A stretch of 44,940 bases of DNA from Cyanobium sp. NAT70 (lineage in GTDB: Bacteria; Cyanobacteriota; Cyanobacteriia; PCC-6307; Cyanobiaceae): NCBI GenBank assembly GCA_002701375.1, contig NZVB01000036.1, positions 1-44,940 of the forward strand. The letters are read 5' to 3'. Shown one piece after another: positions 29,106-40,127 of this stretch. Within the stretch, counting starts at the first letter, position 1. Each line of letters begins with the position of its first letter. Both the position numbers and the translations under genes were made by a program. The notes beneath the pieces are model-generated. The model ran no database searches. It was given only the letters and a program-made list of their open reading frames with translations, and was not told the DNA's origin.

Positions 29106-30347
29106 TTAGTCGGGGTCGTCTTCGTCCTCTTCACCTGCCATGGCGGCGAGATCCATGGAAGTATCCTTCGCTCTGGGTAGTTCATTTAAAACGAGATAGT
29201 CTTCTAAATAGTTCAGCATCATGGAGACTTGCTCGGTGGTGTTGCGCCAATTCGAGCGCATGATTGATTTGATGTAGTCTTCTTTTTCATCAGAAACTTC
29301 ATGAATTTCGGCGTTCTTAGGAATGCAGTCATCGTATGGGTATAGGTCAGACTTGTAGTTTTTGAAGACAAAGAGATTTCTTAAGTTTTGGTTGAAGCAA
29401 AGTGATCCTGGTGCAAATGTTCCGGTGCCGATGACGATATTTTGGGCATGCACAAGCACCTTGACGTCATCGCGTAAGTTTGTGGATGAAGAGATTGAGA
29501 AAGCTATTTTTTCGCCTGTTAAATATTGAATAAGTTTGGCGATGCAGGGGTTTGCCTGATTTTCATAGACTAGAATGACATGATTGGGCTTAAACTGTTT
29601 AATCACTTTCAGGTAAAACGAAAGTGGAGGCTGTCCATAGGCACGATGTGGTTTTTGCTTGAAAATATCTCCAGCTCTGATATGGATTGTTAATGCAGAA
29701 GGATCTGCGCTTTGTGGAAGCAATGACGGACTTGGCGCCTGGGCAAAGCCAGTGAAGTCAATGATTGATTGAGCTAGTGAATGGCGCGATGGAAAAGTTA
29801 GGCTCGTTGAATACAAGTTTTTTCTGGAGAGATAGAAATCTCCTTCTATGGCGATGCAGTTATTCGGGACTTCAGTTGATATCTCGATGGGATGATGCGA
29901 GCATTGGAATGATTTTACGAGAGGAAATATATTCTTGATTCTTGGCTGCTCATTCGGAATAAAAATTTTTCGGACTCCGAGGATTTCCGCGATATGAATG
30001 GTATTGAGCAATTCAAATATGAAGTTCGAAAATCGTCTGACTTTGCGTAGCTTGAGCGCAAGCTCGAAGTGCAGAGAAGGATTGAACTCCTTGAGCTGAA
30101 GAGGGGAATGGCGATTTTGATTATAGCCAACACTTAAATTGATTTTGCCATGCTTAATTTTCTTGGTTTCAAGCATATAGGCAATCGCCTGCATAAAGCG
30201 ACGGTTGTAATCATGAGGGTATTTGAGAATAAATGCTTTTAAGAGATTTAAGGTTGCATTGTCAGACTTAATGATATCAGATCCTTTAACAGCCTTAAAA
30301 GAAGACTCTGGAGATTTCAAAAAACCACGAATTCTTTTTGTGGTCAT
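29106..30347 (-). CDS. putative fucosyltransferase-like glycosyltransferase
   Basis: I chose the ATG at 30347 (413 aa); the track uses a TTG at 30407, 9 bases after the atpC stop. The central motif TIHIRAGDIF (about residues 220-229) followed by YGQPPLSFYLKVI resembles the HxRxGD donor-binding motif of fucosyltransferases (GT11/GT23/O-fucosyltransferase superfamily). Later segments (VLVHAQNIVIGTGTFAPGSL) also fit the GDP-binding half of such enzymes. The C terminus is strongly acidic (EEDEDDPD). No membrane segment is evident. It follows atpD-atpC on the same strand, and the GDP-fucose genes gmd-fcl are 3-5 kb away. The family call is moderate. Confidence 0.5.
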   Translation of the reverse strand: MTTKRIRGFLKSPESSFKAVKGSDIIKSDNATLNLLKAFILKYPHDYNRRFMQAIAYMLETKKIKHGKINLSVGYNQNRHSPLQLKEFNPSLHFELALKLRKVRRFSNFIFELLNTIHIAEILGVRKIFIPNEQPRIKNIFPLVKSFQCSHHPIEISTEVPNNCIAIEGDFYLSRKNLYSTSLTFPSRHSLAQSIIDFTGFAQAPSPSLLPQSADPSALTIHIRAGDIFKQKPHRAYGQPPLSFYLKVIKQFKPNHVILVYENQANPCIAKLIQYLTGEKIAFSISSSTNLRDDVKVLVHAQNIVIGTGTFAPGSLCFNQNLRNLFVFKNYKSDLYPYDDCIPKNAEIHEVSDEKEDYIKSIMRSNWRNTTEQVSMMLNYLEDYLVLNELPRAKDTSMDLAAMAGEEDEDDPD

Positions 30348-30416
30348 TCTTGAAAAAGTTTTTTTAAATTGACTTGAATACTTCAGGGTTGAGCTGATTG
30401 CCAGCAAGGGGCTGAC

Positions 30417-30830
30417 CTATTTGTTTGTATCGCTTGAAGCTTGCATGCGAGCCCGTGCCATGTTCATTTGCTGCTGGGCTTTAACTTTTTCTGGGGACGA
30501 AGGCTGTCCTTCCATGCCGGCATATGTTGTGCTGGCCTGTTGGAATTCATTCTGAGCTGCATTGTTATCAATGCTGCTTCCCAATTCGGCATTGTTGACG
30601 AGAACAGTGACTTCGTCTGAGTCAACTTCAGCAAACCCACCCATCAGAGCGATAGAGCTCCAGTTGTTGTCTGTTCTGACACGGAGAACGCCGACATCAA
30701 TGGCAGTCAGCAATGAAATATGTCCTGGCAACACTCCAAGTAGGCCAGTTGTACTTGGTAAAATCACTTCTTCGGCGCTGCCGTCGAAGACATTTTTGTC
30801 AGGTGCGAGAACGCGAAGGGTGAGAGACAT
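30417..30830 (-). CDS. atpC: ATP synthase F1 subunit epsilon
   Basis: Epsilon binds gamma and the c ring and inhibits ATP hydrolysis. The 137-residue protein has the N-terminal beta-sandwich signature LRVLAPDKNVFDGSAEEVILPSTTGLLGVLPGH (opening part quoted only for recognition) and a C-terminal pair of helices rich in Ala, Gln and Lys. Length is typical. It lies 80 bases downstream of the beta gene with a hairpin between. The symbol atpC for epsilon follows common bacterial naming; gamma at 10040 shares this symbol in cyanobacterial usage, so check which scheme is applied. Confidence 0.96.
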   Translation of the reverse strand: MSLTLRVLAPDKNVFDGSAEEVILPSTTGLLGVLPGHISLLTAIDVGVLRVRTDNNWSSIALMGGFAEVDSDEVTVLVNNAELGSSIDNNAAQNEFQQASTTYAGMEGQPSSPEKVKAQQQMNMARARMQASSDTNK

Positions 30831-30876
30831 GAAAAGGGGTCAGGCGTGAGGAGTATGAAAGCAATCGCTTGAATAT

Positions 30877-30900
30877 GTTGAGGGGTTAATACCCCTCAAC
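30877..30900 (-). promoter_or_regulatory. hairpin between F1 beta and epsilon genes
   Basis: GTTGAGGGGT and ACCCCTCAAC form a 10-bp perfect inverted repeat with a 4-base loop in the 80-base spacer between the beta stop and epsilon start. No U-run follows on the transcribed strand. It probably tunes the beta:epsilon ratio (3:1 in the enzyme) by limiting read-through or by protecting the beta mRNA end; this is inference. Confidence 0.6.
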
Positions 30901-30910
30901 GCAAGATTAC

Positions 30911-32434
<1,524 letters not shown>

Positions 32435-32516
32435 TTACCACTTCCCTGGCGGGAGCTATGGGGTTCGGTCAACCGCACAGAATTGTGGTGGTGAGTCGGC
32501 ACGTCGTTTGAATAAC

Positions 32517-32543
32517 TTGGCACTCGTCGGCTTTGAGTGCCAG
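32517..32543 (+). promoter_or_regulatory. CIRCE operator (HrcA binding site) of groESL
   Basis: TTGGCACTC, nine bases, then GAGTGCCAG matches the CIRCE consensus TTAGCACTC-N9-GAGTGCTAA with one change in each arm's outer part plus a final base difference. It lies 54 bases upstream of the groES ATG. CIRCE is bound by the HrcA repressor and represses chaperonin genes until heat stress. The 9-base core GCACTC/GAGTGC is fully conserved. Confidence 0.93.
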
Positions 32544-32596
32544 CTCGTGTCGATGCGTGGCGCTCAGGCGCCTTATCCCTGCTTCTGCAAGATTCC

Positions 32597-32908
32597 ATGG
32601 CAGCTGTTTCTCTCAGCGTCTCCACCGTCAAACCCCTTGGCGATCGCATCTTCATCAAGGTCTCCGCATCTGAAGAGACGACCGCTGGTGGCATCCTTCT
32701 CCCTGATACAGCCAAAGAAAAGCCCCAGGTGGGTGAGGTGATTCAGGTTGGCCCCGGCAAGCGCAACGACGACGGCAGCCGTCAGGCTCCTGAGGTTGGT
32801 GTGGGCGACAAGGTTCTCTACAGCAAGTACGCCGGTACCGATATCAAGCTCGGTGGTGATGAATACGTCTTGCTGTCTGAAAAAGACATCCTCGCCGTTG
32901 TCAACTGA
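32597..32908 (+). CDS. groES: co-chaperonin GroES
   Basis: GroES caps GroEL. The ATG at 32597 gives 103 residues ([21 protein letters not shown]), the normal length; the track ORF begins 60 bases upstream in the leader. The mobile loop region ([19 protein letters not shown], about 23-41) and the roof/C-terminal strand ([13 protein letters not shown]) are intact. It is the first gene of the groESL operon, under a CIRCE element, and 71 bases from groEL. Confidence 0.97.
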   Translation: MAAVSLSVSTVKPLGDRIFIKVSASEETTAGGILLPDTAKEKPQVGEVIQVGPGKRNDDGSRQAPEVGVGDKVLYSKYAGTDIKLGGDEYVLLSEKDILAVVN

Positions 32909-32967
32909 CGCTTTGTTGAATCAAATTTGATTCAATTTCAGCGATTTTCCAAACACTTCATCTCTAA

Positions 32968-34617
<1,650 letters not shown>

Positions 34618-34660
34618 TTCACTCTGTTAGGGGCTTGTTAGACCTCAACGTTTGATCTTG

Positions 34661-34690
34661 AACCCCCGCTTTGCGGGGGGTTTATTTTGA
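34661..34690 (+). terminator. intrinsic terminator of groESL
   Basis: ACCCCCGC-TTT-GCGGGGGGT forms a strong GC stem, followed by TTTATTTT. It begins about 44 bases after the groEL stop codon and lies ahead of the convergent hydrolase gene. Confidence 0.93.
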
Positions 34691-34728
34691 CTCATGACGA
34701 CCACCAACTTCTGTTTAGCTGGTCAAGT

Positions 34729-36258
34729 TTATGGTTGTTGAATTCTTTTTGGAGCCACATAACCACAGGTTTCGTCTGTTTTAGGCAGCGATGCTGATAG
34801 AAGATATTTTGTGACGACTTGTTCGACACATTTTGACTGAGAATTGTTGACAATTCCATGCTGATTGCCAATGTATGTAAGCATGCGCATATTGGGAAAG
34901 CTTCTTGCCATCGCAAGGGCCCACTTGTATGGCGTAATAGGATCTAATGATGCGTTTGTGATCAATCCTTTTGCCTGGTTATTCTTGAATCTTGCCCTGG
35001 GTATTGGGTTGGATTTTATTCTTTCATAGCCACTGCAAAGAGCGAGATAGTTTGTCGCTAATGATCCCCCAAACAATGGGCTAATATTATTTATATTCTG
35101 TTTTTTGAGCTGATTTAACTTGCTTTTTAGTTCTGCTTCGCTGGGACGTTGTGGAAAGTCTTGACAGGCTATAGCGGCAAACCCGCCTGCCGAATTGTTG
35201 TCTACTTTTGGGCTTTTCATCCAATCGTTTTGCAATCTTTTTCTGGCCTCAATTTTTTCATTGATTTGGCCAAAGAGTGCCTGATCAGTGGTCTCTATGA
35301 GTGTGCGTACATAGCTGTCGCTGAGTATTGATATTGGCAAGTACAAAAGCATGCTGTCGAGCAGGTCCCATCGGCTGTATTCGCTTCCATCTGGGAGCAG
35401 AAGTGTGCTTGCATTGAGTGATCTGATCACTCTGTCTAAGGGTTCTTTGAGATCAGGATTAGTTTGAAGAAAAAAGCGTATTCCATCATCAGCAGACAAG
35501 CTTGCCGAGCTTAAGTCAGTCAGATTGATCCACGGATTCACATTGCCATCGAGGATGAGAGTGCGGACTTTTTCTGGAAAGAGGCTGGCATAAGTGGAAC
35601 CGATTACTGTCCCATAGGACACCCCCCAAAAGTTCAGCTTTTGATCACCAACGGCTGCTCGCAGAGCGTCCAAATCATGAACCACTTCAATGGTTCCCAT
35701 CCGTTCGATCAGTGCTTTATGGCGTTTGGCGCAAGTTTGATTGATCGTGCTGAGTTGTTTGATTCTTTGCTCAAGCACTGAGGTCCAGTTCACCGCCCCA
35801 TGGGTTGGTCGTTCCGGCATGCCGATGGAGCACTCTTTGAGGCTTGGTGAGGATGCGCCGAGACCACGAGGGTCCCATGTGACAAAGTCAAAGGATTGAC
35901 GAATGGCGTCGGGCAAGAATGTGCCTTGGTAGGCACTTTGAAGACCAGGGGCACCAGGACCGCCTGGATTGAAGAACAAACTGCCAATTTTTTGGTTGGG
36001 ACGACCTGTGGCGCGGAGCCGTGCGATGGCAAGGCTGACCTTCTCCCCATTTGGCTTGTTTCGATTGAGTGGTCGTTCAAAACGGGCACACTCAAATTTG
36101 GGAAGATTGGCTTGGTTGCAGGGCGTCCAGACCAGTGGTTGGGCTGCCTGAACCTTGGGTGCCATGAGGCATACAACAAGGCCAGCCCCCACGCATGGAA
36201 TGGTGGGATTGGGTCGGTATAGGGGGTTAATGAGTCGTTTAAGTGCTGCAGTGCCCAT
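34729..36258 (-). CDS. exported alpha/beta hydrolase, tripeptidyl-aminopeptidase (TAP)-like
   Basis: This 509-residue protein has an N-terminal basic stretch, a hydrophobic core (IPCVGAGLVVCLMAP) and a likely cleavage site VQA-AQ near residue 39, so it is predicted to be exported. The alpha/beta hydrolase elements are clear: the oxyanion-hole strand FFNPGGPGAPG (about 95-105), the nucleophile elbow GVSYG (about 217-221) and a late histidine in IGNQHGIV. Proteins of this architecture include actinobacterial TAP-type peptidases and proline iminopeptidase relatives. It lies downstream of secG on the same strand. Exact substrate is unknown. Confidence 0.85.
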   Translation of the reverse strand: MGTAALKRLINPLYRPNPTIPCVGAGLVVCLMAPKVQAAQPLVWTPCNQANLPKFECARFERPLNRNKPNGEKVSLAIARLRATGRPNQKIGSLFFNPGGPGAPGLQSAYQGTFLPDAIRQSFDFVTWDPRGLGASSPSLKECSIGMPERPTHGAVNWTSVLEQRIKQLSTINQTCAKRHKALIERMGTIEVVHDLDALRAAVGDQKLNFWGVSYGTVIGSTYASLFPEKVRTLILDGNVNPWINLTDLSSASLSADDGIRFFLQTNPDLKEPLDRVIRSLNASTLLLPDGSEYSRWDLLDSMLLYLPISILSDSYVRTLIETTDQALFGQINEKIEARKRLQNDWMKSPKVDNNSAGGFAAIACQDFPQRPSEAELKSKLNQLKKQNINNISPLFGGSLATNYLALCSGYERIKSNPIPRARFKNNQAKGLITNASLDPITPYKWALAMARSFPNMRMLTYIGNQHGIVNNSQSKCVEQVVTKYLLSASLPKTDETCGYVAPKRIQQP

Positions 36259-36338
36259 TAATCACGGGAAGCAAATGCACTTATTTAGACATACTTGGAT
36301 GTTTTGTTAAGCGCTAAACAATGCTTTTTGATGAGGCA

Positions 36339-36569
36339 TTAGGCCAGCCAGCCAGCGCTAAGAATGATGGCCAGGGAAAGGAAGACCGCCAAACAAATCC
36401 AGGTGATGCGGTTCAGGGTGGCTTCAGCGCTGCTGGCACTGCTGAACATTGAACTACCGCTGGCCGCAAGCCCTCCCATTCCGCCTCCTTTGGGACTGTG
36501 GAGTAGAACCAGCAAAATCAGTAATAAGCCCGTAGCGACCCAGGTCCAGGACAGAATGGTGTTCAACAT
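36339..36569 (-). CDS. secG: preprotein translocase subunit SecG
   Basis: SecG is the small auxiliary subunit of SecYEG. The 76-residue protein has two membrane helices (about 8-24 and 55-74) joined by the conserved loop HSPKGGGMGGLAASGSSMF. It follows gpmI after 28 bases and precedes the exported hydrolase, so the three may share a transcript. Confidence 0.95.
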   Translation of the reverse strand: MLNTILSWTWVATGLLLILLVLLHSPKGGGMGGLAASGSSMFSSASSAEATLNRITWICLAVFLSLAIILSAGWLA

Positions 36570-36597
36570 GGCAAAGATTTAGGCAGATAGAAAAGAT

Positions 36598-38241
36598 TTA
36601 AACGGAGAGCGGAAGTCGAGCCGCGAGGGAGGATGTGTCGAGATTTGAGACTGGATTGATCAGGCTGCACCCCGTCATGGCAAGAGGCTTGTTTAAATCC
36701 AAAATCTCCAAAAGAGTTGGAGCAATGTCAGCGAGGCCACCTTCACTTCGCAAGCTGATGTCGTTGCCATGACCAGGCAGCTTGCGTCGTTCACCTTCAA
36801 CCAGGATGACTGGCACTGGATTTGTGGTGTGGGCGGTCCAGGCTTGTCCATCCGGCCCTTGCATTAATTCAGCGTTGCCATGGTCTGCCGTGATGAGCAT
36901 CGTTCCGCCCTGACGTCCAACTGCATCGAGAAGACGCCCGATACATCCATCAACGGTGACAATGGCATTGATGGCGGCATCCATCACTCCGGTGTGCCCC
37001 ACCATGTCGGGATTGGCATAGTTGATCACGATGAGTGAGTAGATCCCTTTCTCGATCGCCTCAATGCAACTCTCAGTGAGCTGATCGGCAGACATTGCAG
37101 GAGATTGGTCATAAGTGGCGACCCTTGGAGAGGGCACAAGGTGTCGATCTTCACCTGGGAGAGGTTGTTCGATGCCTCCATTCAAGAAGTAGGTGACATG
37201 TGGATATTTTTCCGTTTCAGCTGTGCGGTATTGGCGGAGTCCTGCCTCTGAAATGACCTGCCCGAGAAGATCATCAAGCGGTTCAGGGGGGAAGACAATT
37301 GAAACAGGCAAGTCCTGTTCCACCTGAGTGAACGTGACGACATCGAGCAGAGGTTCTTGCCGCCGCTGAAAACCGTCAAAATCACGCAGGGCTAGGGCCT
37401 GCACAATCTGGCGAGCTCGATCTGGTCTGAAATTGAAGACCAGAACCGCATCACCGTCTTGCATCACAGTTGGAGTGAGACGAATCGGTTCGAGGAATTC
37501 GTCGGTGATGCCTTCGCTGTAACTTGCGCTGAGGGCCTCTTGAGCATTGAGGCCGCTGACGGGTAGATCTGGATCGGTGTAGAGGTCGTAAGCCTTTTCG
37601 ACACGCTCCCAGCGTTTGTCACGATCCATCGCCCAATATCTGCCACAAAGACTGCTCAATTCACCCAGCTCGCATTCCGACAGGGTGTTCTGAACAGCGT
37701 TGATGTGTTGAGCGGCGCTTTGTGTTGGCGTATCACGCCCATCAGTGATGGCGTGAACAGATAATTTTGGGATGCCAGCTTGCTTGGCCCAATGAATCAA
37801 GCCACACAGGTGCTTGATATGGCTATGAACACCACCGTCTGAACACAATCCGAGAAGGTGCAGGGTTCCTCCGCCTTGCTTCAATCTCTCGGCCAGTGAG
37901 ACCAGTGACTCGTTGCCAATCAGCTGGTCATCACGAACCGCATCGCTGATGCGCACAAGCTCCTGTCGGATGATCCGACCAGCTCCGATCGTGAGATGTC
38001 CAACCTCGGAGTTCCCCATCTGTTTATCCGGGAGGCCGACGTTGGAGCCACTGGCATGAATCAGTGTGTGGGGATACGCATGCCAGAGGGCATCCATCAC
38101 AGGGGTTTCTGCCCCGCGGATGGCATTGTGCTCAGCCGACTCTCGATGGCCCCAGCCATCAAGGATGGCGAGAAGCACCGGAGCGACAGATCCGGATTCA
38201 CCTGAACCGTTGGAAGTGTTGCTGTTCACGTTCACATGCAA
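36598..38241 (-). CDS. gpmI: 2,3-bisphosphoglycerate-independent phosphoglycerate mutase
   Basis: GpmI interconverts 3- and 2-phosphoglycerate using two Mn ions. The 547-residue protein has the first metal site [12 protein letters not shown] (about 23-34), the phosphorylated serine at about 78 in [10 protein letters not shown], and the late metal sites [11 protein letters not shown] and [10 protein letters not shown]. The start is uncertain: no ATG fits, and the choices are TTG at 38241 or GTG at 38235 and 38229. It is divergent from pyrR and followed by secG. Confidence 0.97.
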   Translation of the reverse strand: MHVNVNSNTSNGSGESGSVAPVLLAILDGWGHRESAEHNAIRGAETPVMDALWHAYPHTLIHASGSNVGLPDKQMGNSEVGHLTIGAGRIIRQELVRISDAVRDDQLIGNESLVSLAERLKQGGGTLHLLGLCSDGGVHSHIKHLCGLIHWAKQAGIPKLSVHAITDGRDTPTQSAAQHINAVQNTLSECELGELSSLCGRYWAMDRDKRWERVEKAYDLYTDPDLPVSGLNAQEALSASYSEGITDEFLEPIRLTPTVMQDGDAVLVFNFRPDRARQIVQALALRDFDGFQRRQEPLLDVVTFTQVEQDLPVSIVFPPEPLDDLLGQVISEAGLRQYRTAETEKYPHVTYFLNGGIEQPLPGEDRHLVPSPRVATYDQSPAMSADQLTESCIEAIEKGIYSLIVINYANPDMVGHTGVMDAAINAIVTVDGCIGRLLDAVGRQGGTMLITADHGNAELMQGPDGQAWTAHTTNPVPVILVEGERRKLPGHGNDISLRSEGGLADIAPTLLEILDLNKPLAMTGCSLINPVSNLDTSSLAARLPLSV

Positions 38242-38344
38242 CCGTCGGTTCTTCAGGGCTTATGCAGAATCAACCTAGCTCTCCACCTGTCAGTCAAGTT
38301 CTCTTTCTGGAGATCACCACAACTTCCAGCAACCGCAAACCAGA

Positions 38345-38890
38345 ATGTCTGAGGACCAGAGAATCGAAATTCTCTCCGATCGGGAACTGGGTCGGACCCT
38401 CGTACGACTGGCGACACAGGTCCTCGAGACCGTGGAAGACAGCCGCAGTTTGATGCTGTTAGGGATTCCAACCCGAGGTGTCCAACTATCACGTGTGTTG
38501 GCGCGGGAGTTGGAGCGGCTCAGTGGCCATGCCATCGCTCAGGGATCGATCGATCCCACCTTTCATCGGGACGACCTGGAGCGGATCGGGACTCGTTTGC
38601 CTCAGCTCACCACTCTTCCCAACAGCGTTGAGGAGCGGCAGGTGGTGTTGATCGATGACGTGATTTTCACGGGACGCACTGTCAGGGCTGCGCTGGAGGC
38701 CCTTCAGAGCTGGGGACGAGCCCAGAGGGTGATGTTGTTGGTGATGGTGGATCGAGGCCACCGTGAACTGCCAATTCAGCCTGATTTCTGCGGTCGTGTT
38801 GTCCCAACTCGACGCAGCGAAACGATTGAATTGCGTCTTCGCGATGTCGACGGGGAAGAGGGGGTGTTTCTGAAGAGGGGGTGTTTCTGA
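38345..38890 (+). CDS. pyrR: PyrR: pyrimidine regulatory protein / uracil phosphoribosyltransferase
   Basis: PyrR-family proteins bind pyr mRNA in some bacteria and convert uracil plus PRPP to UMP. The 181-residue protein has the PRPP-binding signature VVLIDDVIFTGRT (about 100-112) and family features GIPTRGVQLSRVLA and HREL. Its end, EEGVFLKRGCF, is odd: a 17-bp tandem repeat (38855-38888) shifts the frame and truncates what would otherwise read EEGVFLRRISLQA. Whether it regulates by attenuation here is unknown. It stands alone on the plus strand. Confidence 0.93.
   Translation: MSEDQRIEILSDRELGRTLVRLATQVLETVEDSRSLMLLGIPTRGVQLSRVLARELERLSGHAIAQGSIDPTFHRDDLERIGTRLPQLTTLPNSVEERQVVLIDDVIFTGRTVRAALEALQSWGRAQRVMLLVMVDRGHRELPIQPDFCGRVVPTRRSETIELRLRDVDGEEGVFLKRGCF
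38855..38888 (+). repeat. 17-bp exact tandem duplication in the 3' end of pyrR
   Basis: GAAGAGGGGGTGTTTCT occurs twice, back to back, without mismatch. Because 17 is not a multiple of three, the second copy is read in another frame and supplies the present stop codon. Removing one copy would extend the frame to a TAA at about 38910-38912. Confidence 0.95.
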
Positions 38891-38896
38891 GGCGGA

Positions 38897-39136
38897 TCAG
38901 CCTTCAGGCGTAAGTTCGTCAGCCCGGAAATGGGCTTTGTAGCGACCAAAGGCCACAACAACCGGAAGAGTTGGACTGATCGGGCGTCCCTTCCACTCGT
39001 TCAGAACGTTCACAACCTCTCCATTCGATCCCTTCATGTCGAAGGCTTCGCCCCGGTGTTCGGGGTGGTTGAAGACCACGACTGACGATGCGACCGTTAC
39101 CTTGTCACCCGCCTGCATGCCAACCTTGTCGTCCAT
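38897..39136 (-). CDS. ftrV: ferredoxin-thioredoxin reductase, variable chain
   Basis: FtrV is the small beta-barrel subunit that cradles the catalytic iron-sulfur subunit of ferredoxin-thioredoxin reductase, linking photosynthetic electrons to thioredoxin. The 79-residue protein has the family pattern GDKVTVASSVVVFNHPEHRGEAFDMKG and EWKGRPISPTLPV. The start may be the inner ATG at 39118 (MQAGDKV). It overlaps no gene but ends 7 bases after the convergent pyrR stop. It follows the membrane-anchored repeat-like protein by 12 bases. Confidence 0.93.
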   Translation of the reverse strand: MDDKVGMQAGDKVTVASSVVVFNHPEHRGEAFDMKGSNGEVVNVLNEWKGRPISPTLPVVVAFGRYKAHFRADELTPEG

Positions 39137-39148
39137 AGAGGCATTTTG

Positions 39149-40006
39149 TCACGAGCCCTTGTCGCTTCTGCGACGACAGAAGCTTTCTGGACCGTCTTCT
39201 TCAACATGTCCGCCTAAAAGCCTGCAGGCGGATTGAAAGGCATCCCAGGGGTCTGTTCCAGCTTTGAGCTCTTTCTGAACGGCGGCTTCAAGTTCGGCAC
39301 CTGCAATCACATTGGGATCAGTGGAGCCATGCTGCTGGTGCTCCTCAGTGTCTCTGAGCTGCTCAATCGCGGCCTCCACACGATCACGTTGTTTCTCGGC
39401 GCGCTGTTGCCACCAGGGATGATCTAAACGGTTGAGGGAATCGAGCGCTTCCCACCAACGCTCCTTGTCGATCAGAGCTTTTAATCGTTGGTAATCGAGG
39501 CGGTTTCGGTTCCAGGTTTCCTTCAGAGTGTCGCTGAGCGCTGAGCTGCCAGGGGTTTTTGATCCCTCGAGCGGGGTGAGACGGGCAATGGCTTGTTCGA
39601 ATTTTCCATTGCGGAACAACACAAGGGCTTGATCACGTATCTCCGTCTCCCATTCGTCCAGTTGGTTGCGATCACGTTTCTGCTGTGAAGCATCCTCCTG
39701 TTCTGATTGCACAAGCCGGCGCTGCAGTTTCAAGGCTTCTGCCACGTTGTCCTCCGTCCAAAAAATCTTCGCCTGACGACGACGACAAAGCGCCTGCTCT
39801 TTGAGAGATCCCGTCCCGAGCCAGCGCAACGCAGCGAGTTGTTCTCCGAATCGGAGACAGGCCTCAAGATCACCCTCTCGCGCTGCATGACGCAATTTGT
39901 TGGGGAGTTGTCTCTCCCACCAGAAGACACATGCCGCAATGGCCAAGATCAGGCTGAAGCTGATCACGACCCAACGGTTGAAAAGCAAATGGCGTCGTGG
40001 CGCCAA
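39149..40006 (-). CDS. membrane-anchored helical (TPR-like) protein, function unknown
   Basis: This 285-residue protein has one N-terminal membrane helix (about residues 12-29, VVISFSLILAIAACVFWW). A helical, charged region then contains units resembling degenerate TPR repeats (for example DQALVLFRNGKFEQAIARLTPL and LKALIDKERWWEALDSLNRL). The C terminus has WDAFQSACRLLGGHVEEDGPESFC. The start is a TTG at 40006; no better start is seen. It lies between the DnaK-like gene and ftrV, all on the minus strand. The role is unknown; a scaffold at the thylakoid or plasma membrane is a guess. Confidence 0.65.
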   Translation of the reverse strand: MAPRRHLLFNRWVVISFSLILAIAACVFWWERQLPNKLRHAAREGDLEACLRFGEQLAALRWLGTGSLKEQALCRRRQAKIFWTEDNVAEALKLQRRLVQSEQEDASQQKRDRNQLDEWETEIRDQALVLFRNGKFEQAIARLTPLEGSKTPGSSALSDTLKETWNRNRLDYQRLKALIDKERWWEALDSLNRLDHPWWQQRAEKQRDRVEAAIEQLRDTEEHQQHGSTDPNVIAGAELEAAVQKELKAGTDPWDAFQSACRLLGGHVEEDGPESFCRRRSDKGS

Positions 40007-40127
40007 GGACAGTGCAGGAATGCTGCAACTGTTCTATGGATGCTGTCTCACACCTCGCTTCTTGTGTGGACGGCCTGGGCATCGAACAGTGATCGTGTTC
40101 AACGGATCTGTGTTGCCTTAATTCGCC

